Below are positions 55,318-63,705 of a stretch of 64,000 nt of DNA, in pieces. A program made the translations under genes and the position numbers. The notes under the pieces were generated by a model. The model saw only the letters and a program-made list of their open reading frames with translations. It made no database searches and was not told where the DNA came from. This DNA is from Streptomyces rubiginosohelvolus. GTDB lineage: Bacteria; Actinomycetota; Actinomycetes; Streptomycetales; Streptomycetaceae. Position 1 is the first letter of the stretch; every line of letters starts with the position of its first letter. Location: NCBI RefSeq assembly GCF_014649875.1, contig NZ_BMTW01000007.1, positions 18,818 through 82,817 of the forward strand. Direction: 5' to 3'.

Positions 55318-56709
55318 ATGAGCCTCGGCGTGCGCTGGACCTTGCACGGCGACGGGAAGACCCCCGCGCCCGGGGCGGTGGTCCGCCCCGACGAACGGCT
55401 CACCTGGCCCCGTACGTTCGGGCTCGGCGCCCAGCACGTCGTCGCGATGTTCGGAGCGTCGTTCGTCGCCCCGGTCCTGATGGGCCTGGACCCGAACCTC
55501 GCGATCATGATGTCCGGTGTCGCGACCGCGATCTTCCTGCTGGCGACCAAGGGCCGGGTGCCCAGCTATCTGGGCTGCTCGCTCTCCTTCGTCGGCGTCG
55601 CGGCCACGATCCGGGCGAGCGGCGGGGACAGCGCGACCGTGACGGGCGCGGTGCTGGTGGTCGGCGCGGCCCTGTTCCTGGTGGGTCTGGCCGTGCAGCG
55701 GTTCGGTGCGCGGATCATCCACGCGGCGATGCCGCCGGTGGTGACGGGCGCGGTCGTGATGCTGATCGGCTTCAACCTGGCGCCGGTGACCGCCTCGACG
55801 TACTGGCCGCAGGACCAGTGGACGGCGCTGGCGGTGATGCTGTTCACCGGCCTCGCCGTGGTGTGCCTGCGCGGCTTCCTCTCCCGGATCGCGATCTTCC
55901 TGGGGCTGGTCTTCGGGTACGTGCTGTCCTGGGTGCTGGACCTGGTCTTCGGGAAGATCCACTCCCCGGCCGGCGGGGCGGAGGCCGTCGACCACTGGCG
56001 CCTGGACCTCTCGGCCGTCGGCCAGGCCGACTGGATCGGGCTGCCGTCCTTCCACGCGCCCGCCTTCGAGTGGTCGGCGATCCTGGTGGCGCTGCCCGTG
56101 GTGATCGCGCTGGTCGCGGAGAACGCCGGGCACGTCAAGGCCGTCGGCGAGATGACCGGCGACCCGCTGGACGACAAGCTCGGCACCGCCATCGCGGCGG
56201 ACGGCGCGGCCTCCATGCTCTCCACCGCCGTGGGCGGGCCGCCCAACACCACGTACTCCGAGAACATCGGCGTGATGGCCGCCACCCGCGTCTACTCCAC
56301 GGCCGCCTACTGGGCCGCCGCCTGCTTCGCCCTGCTCTTCGGCCTGTGCCCCAAGTTCGGCGCGGTCGTCGCCGCGATCCCGGGCGGGGTGCTCGGCGGG
56401 ATCACCGTGATCCTGTACGGGATGATCGGCCTGCTCGGCGCGCAGATCTGGCTCAACGGCCGGGTGGACCTGCGCAATCCGCTCAACCTCGTGCCGGCCG
56501 CCGCGGGCATCATCATCGGCGTCGGCGGGGTCAGCCTGAAGATCACCGACAACTTCGAGCTCAGCGGCATCGCGCTCGGCACGCTCGTCGTGATCACCGG
56601 CTACCACGTGCTGCGGGCCTTCGCCCCGGCCCACCTCAAGACCGAGGAACCACTGCTGGACGCCGGGACGTCGGCGTACGACGAGAAGCCGGGGCCCGAG
56701 AAGGGCTGA
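55318..56709 (+). CDS. uraA: Uracil permease, NCS2 family
   Basis: The product is 463 aa with about 14 membrane segments. NCS2 signatures are clear: GLGAQHVVAMFGASFVAPVL at the start, the substrate-site helix ALVAENAGHVKAVGEMTGDP, and GGPPNTTYSENIGVMAATRV. The C-terminal ITVILYGMIGLLGAQIWLNGRVDL helix belongs to the UraA/uracil branch rather than the xanthine/urate branch. It imports uracil with protons. The ATG at 55318 follows GGGAG. It stands alone, with no pyr gene near it and 249 bp without a gene upstream. Confidence 0.93.
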   Translation: MSLGVRWTLHGDGKTPAPGAVVRPDERLTWPRTFGLGAQHVVAMFGASFVAPVLMGLDPNLAIMMSGVATAIFLLATKGRVPSYLGCSLSFVGVAATIRASGGDSATVTGAVLVVGAALFLVGLAVQRFGARIIHAAMPPVVTGAVVMLIGFNLAPVTASTYWPQDQWTALAVMLFTGLAVVCLRGFLSRIAIFLGLVFGYVLSWVLDLVFGKIHSPAGGAEAVDHWRLDLSAVGQADWIGLPSFHAPAFEWSAILVALPVVIALVAENAGHVKAVGEMTGDPLDDKLGTAIAADGAASMLSTAVGGPPNTTYSENIGVMAATRVYSTAAYWAAACFALLFGLCPKFGAVVAAIPGGVLGGITVILYGMIGLLGAQIWLNGRVDLRNPLNLVPAAAGIIIGVGGVSLKITDNFELSGIALGTLVVITGYHVLRAFAPAHLKTEEPLLDAGTSAYDEKPGPEKG

Positions 56710-56747
56710 GGCGGGCCTGGCGGCCCGGGATCAGGCCGTACGGAGGC

Positions 56748-57950
56748 TCACCCGGTCGCCAGGGCATAGGCGTACTCCGGCGTGAAGGAACCCGCCGCGC
56801 CCGAGCAGCCGTCCGACTCCCCCGGCAGCTTCACCCACAGGTACGCGTCGATCCGGGACTCACCGGTGCGCGTCGTCGGGGGCTGCCCCAGCGCCCGGCC
56901 CGCCGGGTCGCACCACTTACCGGCGGCGGGCGCGCCGTTGCCGTTGCGGCTGGTGTCGACCACCGCGCCGAGGCCGGCCGGGCCGCCGAGTGCGGCGAGG
57001 ACCCGGCGGGCGTAGGCGGTCTCGTCCGCGGTGCGGTGGAAGTTGGCCACGTTGGTGAAGATGCCGTCGCCGTTGGTGGCCGCTCCGGCGGCCCGCAGCG
57101 CGGCGGCCTGTTTCGCGGGGGTGTGCCAGCCCGAGTGGCCGCCGTCGAAGTAGACCCGGGCCCGCGGGTTGGCGGTGCGCAGGGTGCGGCCGGCGCGGGC
57201 CAGTGAGGCGAAGCGGGCGGCGCGTTCGGGGGCGGTGAGGCAGTCGGAGAGGGCGATGGCGTCCGGTTCCAGGATCACGATCGCCGCCCCCGCGCCGAGC
57301 CCCTGGGCGAACTCCCGTATCCACGCGTCGTACGCCGCGAGGTCCGGGGCGCCGCCCCGGGACGCGCCGCCGCAGTCCCGGTCGGGTATCGCGTACGGGA
57401 CGAGCACCGGGGTCCTGCCCGCGGCGGCCGCGCCCCGGGTGACCGCACGGACCTGCCCGGCTATCTCGACGGGGTTGTGGGCGGCGAACCAGACGGCGGC
57501 GGGCCGCTCCGCGATCCGGGACTCGATGACCGGGCGGCGCGGGTCGTCGGGGTTCGCCCGCACCCAGTCCAGGACCTGGGAGTGCGGGTGCCGGAAGAGG
57601 CGGTTACGGGGCGCGGGTGCGGGCCCCGTGGGCCGGGCGGGCGGGGGCGTGGGGGCGGCGCTCGGGTGGGCCGTGGTGCGGGAGGGGGACGGGGCCGGAG
57701 CGGGGCGCGCGGAGGAGGCGGACGGGGCGGGGGCCGTGGGCGTGGGGACGGCGGGGAGCGGCTGGAGGACCGGCGGGGGCGTGGGTTCGGGGCGGGCCGT
57801 GTCACGCCCGTCCTGGTGGCCCGCGTCGATCAGCCCGGCCGTCGCGCCGATCGCCACGACCGCCGAGGCGACGGCGAGCAGGGCGTGGCGGCGGGCCGCG
57901 CGGCGGCGTTCACGGTGAGCGGTGCGGCGTCGTACGCGGGTGCCCGGCAC
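56748..57950 (-). CDS. GH6 endoglucanase, membrane-anchored or secreted
   Basis: The product is 400 aa. A basic N-terminus and one hydrophobic helix (RRHALLAVASAVVAIGATAGLID, about residues 20-42) act as an export signal or anchor. A Pro/Ser/Ala-rich linker runs from about 50 to 115. The GH6 domain then shows VWFAAHNPVEIAG, VPYAIPDRDCGGAS (catalytic acid Asp), IVILEPDAIALSDCLTAPE, YFDGGHSGW, FTNVANFHRTADE and the closing YLWVKLPGESDGCSG. It should cleave beta-1,4-glucan outside the cytoplasm. It converges on uraA, with a short hairpin of 5 bp only between them. A cleavage site for release is not certain. Confidence 0.9.
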   Translation of the reverse strand: MPGTRVRRRTAHRERRRAARRHALLAVASAVVAIGATAGLIDAGHQDGRDTARPEPTPPPVLQPLPAVPTPTAPAPSASSARPAPAPSPSRTTAHPSAAPTPPPARPTGPAPAPRNRLFRHPHSQVLDWVRANPDDPRRPVIESRIAERPAAVWFAAHNPVEIAGQVRAVTRGAAAAGRTPVLVPYAIPDRDCGGASRGGAPDLAAYDAWIREFAQGLGAGAAIVILEPDAIALSDCLTAPERAARFASLARAGRTLRTANPRARVYFDGGHSGWHTPAKQAAALRAAGAATNGDGIFTNVANFHRTADETAYARRVLAALGGPAGLGAVVDTSRNGNGAPAAGKWCDPAGRALGQPPTTRTGESRIDAYLWVKLPGESDGCSGAAGSFTPEYAYALATG

Positions 57951-58047
57951 TCCTCGATCCCCTTTTCCGGCACCGCTGTTCGTCCGTTCCGATGAATAGT
58001 CGGGCCGGTCGGTGCCGTGGCGAGCCTAGGGCTGGGACGCTCCGCGC

Positions 58048-58758
58048 ATGACGCAGATCGAGCAGTCCGCAGTACCGGCCCTAGGCGGCGGCCCGCCGAC
58101 GGGCGGCTCCCCGGTGATCGAACGTATGCGGCAATTGCGTTCCCGGTGGCCGTCCGGGGAGGGGGTGGCGGTCTTCAACGCCGCCTATCTGGAGGTCGTC
58201 GAGCGGGTGGCCCCGGACCTTGGGAGGGGCAGACCCGACGACCGGAAAGCCGCCGCCCTGCTGGGCGTACGGTGCGCCGAGCGCTATCTGTCGGCCGCCG
58301 AGACGGCCACGGCGGGCGGGCGGCCGCCGGAGTGCTGGCGCCCGCTGCTCCCCTGCCGCCGCCATCCCGGCGTACGTCCGCTGCAGTTCGCCCTCAGCGG
58401 TCTCCAGGCGCACGTGGGCCACGATCTTGTCCTGGCGGTGGTGGACACCTGTCGTACGCTCGACTGCGAACCACCGGACCTGGAAGGGGAGTTCGAGCGC
58501 GTGGGCGAACTCCTCGCCGTGCTGGAGGAGCGGATCCACGACGAACTGATGCCGGGTCCCGAGCTGTTGGAGATCGCGGATCCGCTGACCCATCTGGTGA
58601 GTTCCTGGAGCCTGGAGCGGGCCCGCGAGGCGGCCTGGTCGGCGGCCCGGACGCTCTGGCGGCTGCGCGGATTCCCCGCGCCGGCCGAGGAGTTCCGGCA
58701 GCGTACCGACGCGGGCGCGGGCTTGGTGGGGCGGCTTCTGCTCACCCCGTGCCGCTGA
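58048..58758 (+). CDS. DUF5995-type protein
   Basis: The product is 236 aa from the ATG MTQIEQSAVPALGG. It is an all-helical cytosolic protein with VFNAAYLEVVERVAPDLGRG, CAERYLSAAETATAGGRPPECWRPLL and LQFALSGLQAHVGHDLVLAVVDTCRTLDCEP. Paired His and Cys residues are in the middle (CRRHPGVRPLQF, HVGHDL). I recall this as the DUF5995 family of Streptomyces; function unknown. It is divergent from the GH6 gene, with 97 bp between starts, and convergent with the flavin monooxygenase gene 25 bp away. Confidence 0.75.
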   Translation: MTQIEQSAVPALGGGPPTGGSPVIERMRQLRSRWPSGEGVAVFNAAYLEVVERVAPDLGRGRPDDRKAAALLGVRCAERYLSAAETATAGGRPPECWRPLLPCRRHPGVRPLQFALSGLQAHVGHDLVLAVVDTCRTLDCEPPDLEGEFERVGELLAVLEERIHDELMPGPELLEIADPLTHLVSSWSLERAREAAWSAARTLWRLRGFPAPAEEFRQRTDAGAGLVGRLLLTPCR

Positions 58759-58783
58759 CGCCCGCGCCGGTACGGCCCCGGAC

Positions 58784-60478
58784 TCAGTCCTCCGGAAGCT
58801 CCACCGGCGCGATCTCGTCGAAGACGTCGCCAGGGCCGGGGTTGGTCGCGTCCGTCGCCCCGCCGAACTGGTGCATGACGCCCCACACGGCGTTCAGCGC
58901 GGTCTGCACGGCGCCCTCGGCCCAGCCGGCCGTCCAGGAGATGTCGTCCCCGGCGAGGAAGATGCCCCGCTTGTCCTCCGGCAGCCGGTCCTGCATGAAG
59001 TGGGTGAACAGCCGCCGCTGGTAGCGGTAGTGGCCGGGCAGGTTGGCCTTGAACGCGCCCATGAACCAGGGCTCGTTCTCCCAGGAGACGGTGACCGGGT
59101 TGCCGATGATGTGGCTGCGGATGTCGACGTTCGGGTAGATCTCGCCGAGCGACTTGAGCATGACCTCCATGCGCTCCTTCGGGGAGAGCGGCAGCCACTT
59201 CAGGCTGTCGTCACACCACGTGTAGGAGAGGCAGATGACGGCGGGCCTGTCCGGCCCTTCGTCCAGGAGGTACGTCCCCCGGGTCATCCGGTCGGTGAGC
59301 GTCATCGACATGGTGTCGCGGCCGGTGGTCTCTTCCTTGTCCAGCCAGAACGGCCGGTCGACCGGCACGAACAGCTTGGACGACTCCATGTAGTGGGTGC
59401 GCTCCATCGCCGTCCAGTGGTCGATCGGGAAGAGCGCGTCATCGCAGGCGATCTTGGAGAGCAGCAGCCAGGACTGGCCGGTGAAGACCGCGGCCCGGAA
59501 GGTGCGGATGTCGCCGGTGGCGTCGGTGACCGTGATGCGGTTGCCCGCCGTACGGGTCAGCCGGGTCACGGCGCCGCGCGGCTCGCCGCCGTGCAGGGAG
59601 GAGAGCGAGGTGCCGAGCGGCCAGTGGACGATCTTCTGCGGCTCGCGGTCCCACAGGCGCAGCGGAAGCTGCTGGCTGCCGCCGACGATGCCGCGGTGGT
59701 GGTCGTCGGCCTCGGTGTAGACGACGCGCAGGATCTCCAGGATGGAGTTGGGGAAGTCGGTGTCCCAGCCGCCGGTGCCGAAGCCGACCTGGCCGAAGAT
59801 CTCGCGGTGCCGGAAGGACTTGAAGGCCTCGGACTCGCAGAGGAAGCCGTAGAAGGTCTGGTTGTCGAGCCGCTCGACGAGCTGCGACCAGATCTCCCGG
59901 ATGCGCGGAACGTCGCGCTCGCGCAGCGCCCGGTTCATGTCGGAGAAGTCGGCGCCCTCCTCCAGACAGGCGTTCCAGGCCTCGGCGACATCGCGGTAGA
60001 CCTGCGGCAGGTCGTCGATGGTCTCGGCGTAGTGCGACTCGCCCTTGAGGTCCACGACGGTCGAGGGCGTGGCCGGGGAGAGCGGGTTGGGGAAGGGCCG
60101 CGTCTCCAGGCCCACCAGGTCGATGTAGTGCTGGAGCGCCGTGGAGGAGGGCGGGAAGCGCATCGCGCCCATCTCGGCGGTGAGGTCTCCGTCGCAGCCG
60201 TCGAAGCCGACAGTGCGCAGCCGGCCGCCGATCTGGTCGGCCTCGTAGACCACGGGCTTGAGGCCCATCTTCATCAGCTCGTACGCGGCGATGACGCCCG
60301 AGAGCCCGCCGCCGATGACGGCGACCTCCTGACCGTGCTCGGTCGCCGGTATCTGCCCGAGGCCCGCCGGGTGGGCGAGGAAGTCGTCGTACGCGTAGGG
60401 GAAGTCCGGCCCGAACATGGTGATCGGCGGGGCGGCCGCGTCGGTGTGCTGGACGGCGTTGGGCACCGTGGACGTCAT
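58784..60478 (-). CDS. FAD-dependent L-amino acid 2-monooxygenase, DavB-like
   Basis: The product is 564 aa. The FAD motif EVAVIGGGLSGVIAAYELMKMG with VVYEADQIGGRLRT opens the flavin amine oxidase fold. The N-terminal ITMFGPDFPYAYDDFLAHPAGLGQIP and the later GAMRFPPSSTALQHYID, GQVGFGTGGWDTDFPNS, DHWTAMERTHYMESSKLFV and GDDISWTAGWAEGAVQTALNAVWG closely resemble bacterial L-lysine 2-monooxygenase (DavB) and phenylalanine 2-monooxygenase. These oxidatively decarboxylate the amino acid to the amide. A nitrilase-fold amidase gene ends 48 bp upstream, same strand, giving the next step. Which amino acid is used (Lys, Phe, Trp or other) cannot be read from sequence. Confidence 0.88.
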   Translation of the reverse strand: MTSTVPNAVQHTDAAAPPITMFGPDFPYAYDDFLAHPAGLGQIPATEHGQEVAVIGGGLSGVIAAYELMKMGLKPVVYEADQIGGRLRTVGFDGCDGDLTAEMGAMRFPPSSTALQHYIDLVGLETRPFPNPLSPATPSTVVDLKGESHYAETIDDLPQVYRDVAEAWNACLEEGADFSDMNRALRERDVPRIREIWSQLVERLDNQTFYGFLCESEAFKSFRHREIFGQVGFGTGGWDTDFPNSILEILRVVYTEADDHHRGIVGGSQQLPLRLWDREPQKIVHWPLGTSLSSLHGGEPRGAVTRLTRTAGNRITVTDATGDIRTFRAAVFTGQSWLLLSKIACDDALFPIDHWTAMERTHYMESSKLFVPVDRPFWLDKEETTGRDTMSMTLTDRMTRGTYLLDEGPDRPAVICLSYTWCDDSLKWLPLSPKERMEVMLKSLGEIYPNVDIRSHIIGNPVTVSWENEPWFMGAFKANLPGHYRYQRRLFTHFMQDRLPEDKRGIFLAGDDISWTAGWAEGAVQTALNAVWGVMHQFGGATDATNPGPGDVFDEIAPVELPED

Positions 60479-60526
60479 GGGGTACGGACTCCTTGCGCGG
60501 TACGGAAGTTCGGGGAGGGGACGGGC

Positions 60527-61324
60527 TCAGGCGAGGGAGCCGTAGAGGCCGGGGCGGCGGTCTGCCAGATACGGGTTGGCGGCGCGCGATGCGGCCAGGA
60601 ACTCCGGGTCCACCTCGCCGATCACGAGTTCCTCGCCGCGTCCGGCGCGGGTGCGCACCACCCCGTCGGGGCCGGCCAGGCAGCTGAGCCCGACGAACTC
60701 GAACTCCCCTTCCGGCCCGGTGCGGTTGACGTACGCCACGTACATCTGGTTCTCGAAGGCCCGTACGGGGACGACGGATTCGGCGACGAACTGGAAGGGG
60801 TGCATCTGCGCGGTGGGCACCAGCAGCAGATCGGTGCCGGCCAGGGCGTGCGCCCGGACGTTCTCCGGGAACTCGACGTCGTAGCAGATCAGCAGGCCGA
60901 TGCGGATGCCGTCGAGGTCGGCCTGGACGACGGTCTGCTCACCGGGGGTGAACCACTCCTGCTCGAAGCAGCCGAACAGGTGGGTCTTGCGGTAGTTCGC
61001 GAGCCGGACGCCGTCGGCGCCGATGAGCTGGGAGGCGTTGAAGATCCGCTCCCCGTCGCGCTCGGGGTAGCCGTAGAGGACGGCGAGGCCGTGGCGTACG
61101 GCGATCTCGGCGATCGCCGCCGAGCCGGGTCCGTCGGCGGGCTCGGCCAGCTCGGGCACGGCGTCGCCGATGGCGTATCCGGTGAGGAACAGCTCGGGCG
61201 CCACCAGCAGCCGGGCTCCCGCGTCGGCGGCCCGGGCGGCGGCCTCGTCGAGCGCCTTCAGGTTCTCGGCGACGACGCCGGGCCGTCCGGAGCTCTGGAG
61301 CAGGGCGGTACGCAACGACGGCAT
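60527..61324 (-). CDS. Nitrilase-superfamily amidase, DavA-like
   Basis: The product is 265 aa from the ATG MPSLRTALLQSSGRPG. The catalytic triad of the nitrilase superfamily is present: Glu44 (APELFLTGY), Lys113 (YRKTHLFG) and Cys147 (LLICYDVEFPE). Length and motifs are those of the aliphatic amidase / 5-aminovaleramidase type (DavA). It hydrolyses an amide to an acid and ammonia. The gene comes first in a two-gene unit with the monooxygenase (48-bp gap), which makes the amide. Direct repeats of TTGCG type stand in the 184 bp upstream, next to the Lrp gene. Confidence 0.88.
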   Translation of the reverse strand: MPSLRTALLQSSGRPGVVAENLKALDEAAARAADAGARLLVAPELFLTGYAIGDAVPELAEPADGPGSAAIAEIAVRHGLAVLYGYPERDGERIFNASQLIGADGVRLANYRKTHLFGCFEQEWFTPGEQTVVQADLDGIRIGLLICYDVEFPENVRAHALAGTDLLLVPTAQMHPFQFVAESVVPVRAFENQMYVAYVNRTGPEGEFEFVGLSCLAGPDGVVRTRAGRGEELVIGEVDPEFLAASRAANPYLADRRPGLYGSLA

Positions 61325-61401
61325 GGCTGACCTCGGGCGGTGCGGGCGGGGTGGGGAGACGTATCGAAGGTACGTGGCACGGATCGGCCCGGACAAGGCG
61401 C

Positions 61402-61466
61402 GAGTGTTGCGCGTCGACCGTTGATTCGTTGCGCGGGAAGGGCCGAAGGCGGCGAATCGTTGCGTC
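61402..61466. promoter_or_regulatory. Phased direct repeats upstream of the amidase gene
   Basis: TTGCG occurs at 61407, 61429 and 61460, the latter two inside ATTCGTTGCGC (61424-61434) and AATCGTTGCGT (61455-61465). The spacings are 22 and 31 bp, two and three helical turns. Lrp-type octamers bind such phased sites. They lie between the Lrp gene end and the amidase start. Confidence 0.5.
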
Positions 61467-61508
61467 GGGCATCACCGCAGGTCAGCGGGGTGATGTGCGC
61501 CACCCGTT

Positions 61509-61967
61509 TCAGGCCGGCGGGGCCTCCGCGGAGTACCGGCGCAGCAGTGGCGAGAGCACCAGCACCGACTTCGTACGTTCCACGTACGGCTCCCCCGCGA
61601 TGCGCTCCAGGACCTGTTCGAAGTGGCGCATGTCGGCGGCGAAGACCTGCACCACCGCGTCCGCCTCGCCGGTCACCGTGGAGGCCGAGGCGATCTCCGG
61701 GTAGCGGGCGAGGCCCTGCTTGATGGCGTCCGGGGAGGTGTTGCGGCTGCAGTAGATCTCGATGAACCCCTCGGTCTCCCAGCCGAGCGCCGCCGGGTCG
61801 ACCCGCACGGTGAAGCCGGTGATCGCGCCCTCGGCGCGCAGCCGGTCGACGCGGCGTTTCACGGCGGGGGCGGAGAGGCCGACGATGGCGCCGATGTCGG
61901 CGTAGGAGCGCCGGGCGTCTTCGGCGAGGGCGTGGACGATGCGTTCGTCGAGGTCGTTCAGGCGCAC
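61509..61967 (-). CDS. Lrp/AsnC-family regulator of the monooxygenase-amidase unit
   Basis: The product is 152 aa from the ATG MRLNDLDERIVHALA. Residues 1-60 are an AsnC HTH (RRSYADIGAIVGLSAPAVKRRVDRLRAEGAI). Residues 65-145 are the RAM domain (GFIEIYCSRNTSPDAIKQGL, STVTGEADAVVQVFAADMRHFEQVLERI). It differs strongly from the other Lrp protein of this window. Lying upstream of the amidase and monooxygenase on the same strand, it probably controls them, with the substrate amino acid as likely effector. Confidence 0.92.
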   Translation of the reverse strand: MRLNDLDERIVHALAEDARRSYADIGAIVGLSAPAVKRRVDRLRAEGAITGFTVRVDPAALGWETEGFIEIYCSRNTSPDAIKQGLARYPEIASASTVTGEADAVVQVFAADMRHFEQVLERIAGEPYVERTKSVLVLSPLLRRYSAEAPPA

Positions 61968-62001
61968 GTCGGGCGGTTCACTTCTCTGCGGTGGGTCGGC
62001 T

Positions 62002-62072
62002 TGCGGGAGGCGGTGTGTGCCGCCTCCCGCAGTAGACCACGGGTCGCCGCTCCGAGCCCGCCCGGAGCGGCG
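62002..62072 (-). terminator. Two tandem hairpins after the aldehyde dehydrogenase gene
   Basis: Hairpin 1 has 10-bp arms (62045-62054 and 62063-62072, 8-nt loop). Hairpin 2 has perfect 12-bp arms (62002-62013 and 62020-62031, 6-nt loop). Both lie in the 115-bp gap between the dehydrogenase stop and the Lrp start, so the two genes are probably separate transcripts. Confidence 0.75.
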
Positions 62073-62082
62073 GAGCAGGCCG

Positions 62083-63540
62083 TCAGAAGGGGAACTGCGA
62101 GCGGCCGTGCTGGATGGAGATCCACTTCTGGGTGGTGAACGCCTCGATCATCGAGTCGCCGTTCAGCCGGCCGAGACCGGAGCTCTTCTCGCCGCCGAAG
62201 GGGACGATCGGCTCGTCGTGGACGGTGCCGTCGTTGATGTGGATCATGCCGGTGTGGATGCGCTGCCCGACCCGGACGCCGCGCTCGATGTTGCCGGTGT
62301 GGACGGCACCGCTGAGGCCGTACGGGGTGTCGTTGGCGATCCGGACGGCCTCGTCCTCGCCGTCGAAGGGGATCAGCAGGGCGACGGGCCCGAAGATCTC
62401 CTGGTGCAGGACGGGCGAGTCGGCGGCCAGGCCGGTCAGCACGGAGGGGCTGACCAGGTTGCCGTCGGCGCGGCCGTGCAGGAGGGCCGTCGCCCCGGCC
62501 GCCACGGTCTGGTCGACGAGCTTGGAGACGGACTCGGCCTGCGAGGAGTTGATCAGCGGGCCGATCTGGGTGGCCGGGTCGGCGGGGTCGCCGACGGTGA
62601 GGGACGCGACCTTGGCGACGAACTTCTCGGTGAACTCGGCCTCGACCGCGCGGTCGACCAGGATGCGGTTGGCGGCCATGCAGACCTGGCCCTGGTGGAC
62701 GTACCGGCTGAAGACCGCCGCGTCGACGGCGTAGTCGACATCCGCGTCGTCGAGCACGATCAGGGCGCTGTTGCCGCCGAGTTCGAGGACGGCGCGCTTG
62801 AGGTTCTGGGCGCAGACGGTGGCGACGTGGCGGCCGACCTTGTCCGAGCCGGTGAAGGAGATGACCTGCGGCACGGGGTGCTCCAGCAGGGTGTCGCCGA
62901 TCTCCGCGATGTCGGTGATCACGACGTTCAGCAGCCCGGCGGGGAGCCCGGCGTCCTCGAAGACCTTGGCCAGCAGGGTGCCGCCACAGATCGGGGTGTT
63001 CTGGTGCGGCTTGAGGACGACGGCGTTGCCGAGGGCCAGCGCGGGCGCGACGGACTTCAGCGAGAGCAGGAAGGGGAAGTTGAACGGGCTGATCACCCCG
63101 ACGACGCCGACGGGCACGCGGTAGACGCGGTTCTCCTTGCCCTCGGTCGGCGAGGGGAGGATCTGTCCGGCGGGCCGCAGCGCCAGCTGGATCGCCTCGC
63201 GGAGGAACTCCTTGGCCAGGTGCAGTTCGAAGGCGGCCTTCAGCCGGGTGCCGCCGAGCTCGGCGACGATCGCCTCGCCGATCTCCGGCTCGCGCTCCTC
63301 GACGATGCGCAGCGCCTTCTCCAGGACGGCCCGCCTGCTGTACGGGTTGGTGTCCGCCCATGCCTGCTGCGCGCGCTCGGCGGCCCGGTAGGCCTGGTCG
63401 ACCTCGTCGGCGGTGGCGACCGGGATCGAGGCGAGCTTCTCCCCGTCGAACGGGTTGAAGTCGATGATGTCCCAGGACCCCTTCCCCGGCCTCCACTCGC
63501 CGTCGATGTACTGGTGGGCCAGGTCAGTGAAGAAGGACAT
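62083..63540 (-). CDS. Aldehyde dehydrogenase family protein
   Basis: The product is 485 aa, a normal ALDH length. The catalytic residues are Cys287 (HQGQVCMAANRI), Glu253 (VLELGGNSALIV) and Asn154 (ISPFNFPFLLSL). The cofactor-site motif SFTGSDKVGRHVA and the closing HEPIVPFGGEKSSGLGR-type loop (DEPIVPFGGEKSSGLGRLNG) are present. Similarity in layout is to the benzaldehyde/vanillin/salicylaldehyde group, with NAD-dependent oxidation of an aldehyde to an acid. It is upstream of the Lrp gene, but two hairpins lie between. A role in the same amino-acid breakdown as the monooxygenase is possible, not shown. Its promoter overlaps a 10-bp palindrome. Confidence 0.93.
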   Translation of the reverse strand: MSFFTDLAHQYIDGEWRPGKGSWDIIDFNPFDGEKLASIPVATADEVDQAYRAAERAQQAWADTNPYSRRAVLEKALRIVEEREPEIGEAIVAELGGTRLKAAFELHLAKEFLREAIQLALRPAGQILPSPTEGKENRVYRVPVGVVGVISPFNFPFLLSLKSVAPALALGNAVVLKPHQNTPICGGTLLAKVFEDAGLPAGLLNVVITDIAEIGDTLLEHPVPQVISFTGSDKVGRHVATVCAQNLKRAVLELGGNSALIVLDDADVDYAVDAAVFSRYVHQGQVCMAANRILVDRAVEAEFTEKFVAKVASLTVGDPADPATQIGPLINSSQAESVSKLVDQTVAAGATALLHGRADGNLVSPSVLTGLAADSPVLHQEIFGPVALLIPFDGEDEAVRIANDTPYGLSGAVHTGNIERGVRVGQRIHTGMIHINDGTVHDEPIVPFGGEKSSGLGRLNGDSMIEAFTTQKWISIQHGRSQFPF

Positions 63541-63582
63541 GAGATCCCTTACCGCAGAGAGGCAGGCAGCTGATTGCGGTTC

Positions 63583-63610
63583 ATATTACTGAGATCTCAA
63601 CAGAGTTGAA
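63583..63610 (-). promoter_or_regulatory. Promoter with palindrome upstream of the aldehyde dehydrogenase gene
   Basis: On the minus strand TTCAAC (63610-63605) is followed after 16 bp by TAATAT (63588-63583). A perfect 10-bp palindrome TGAGATCTCA (63590-63599) and the inverted repeat TCAAC-TCT-GTTGA fill the spacer, a good position for a repressor. Confidence 0.5.
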
Positions 63611-63640
63611 GCGCTCACCCGGCCACTCGGGCAGGCCGGA

Positions 63641-63690
63641 AACGACGCCGCCCCCTCAGGCGTGAAACTGCCTGAGGGGGCGGGGTCGTT
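63641..63690 (-). terminator. Terminator after guaB1
   Basis: Arms of 21 bp with one mismatch (63641-63661 and 63670-63690) and an 8-nt loop lie 15 bp after the stop of guaB1. Confidence 0.88.
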
Positions 63691-63705
63691 GGGGTGATCG
63701 GGGGA

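Noticed and set aside
56712..56728. Short GGGCC-TGGC-GGCCC hairpin between uraA and the GH6 gene
   Set aside because: Five-bp arms are common by chance at this G+C, so I did not list it as a terminator.
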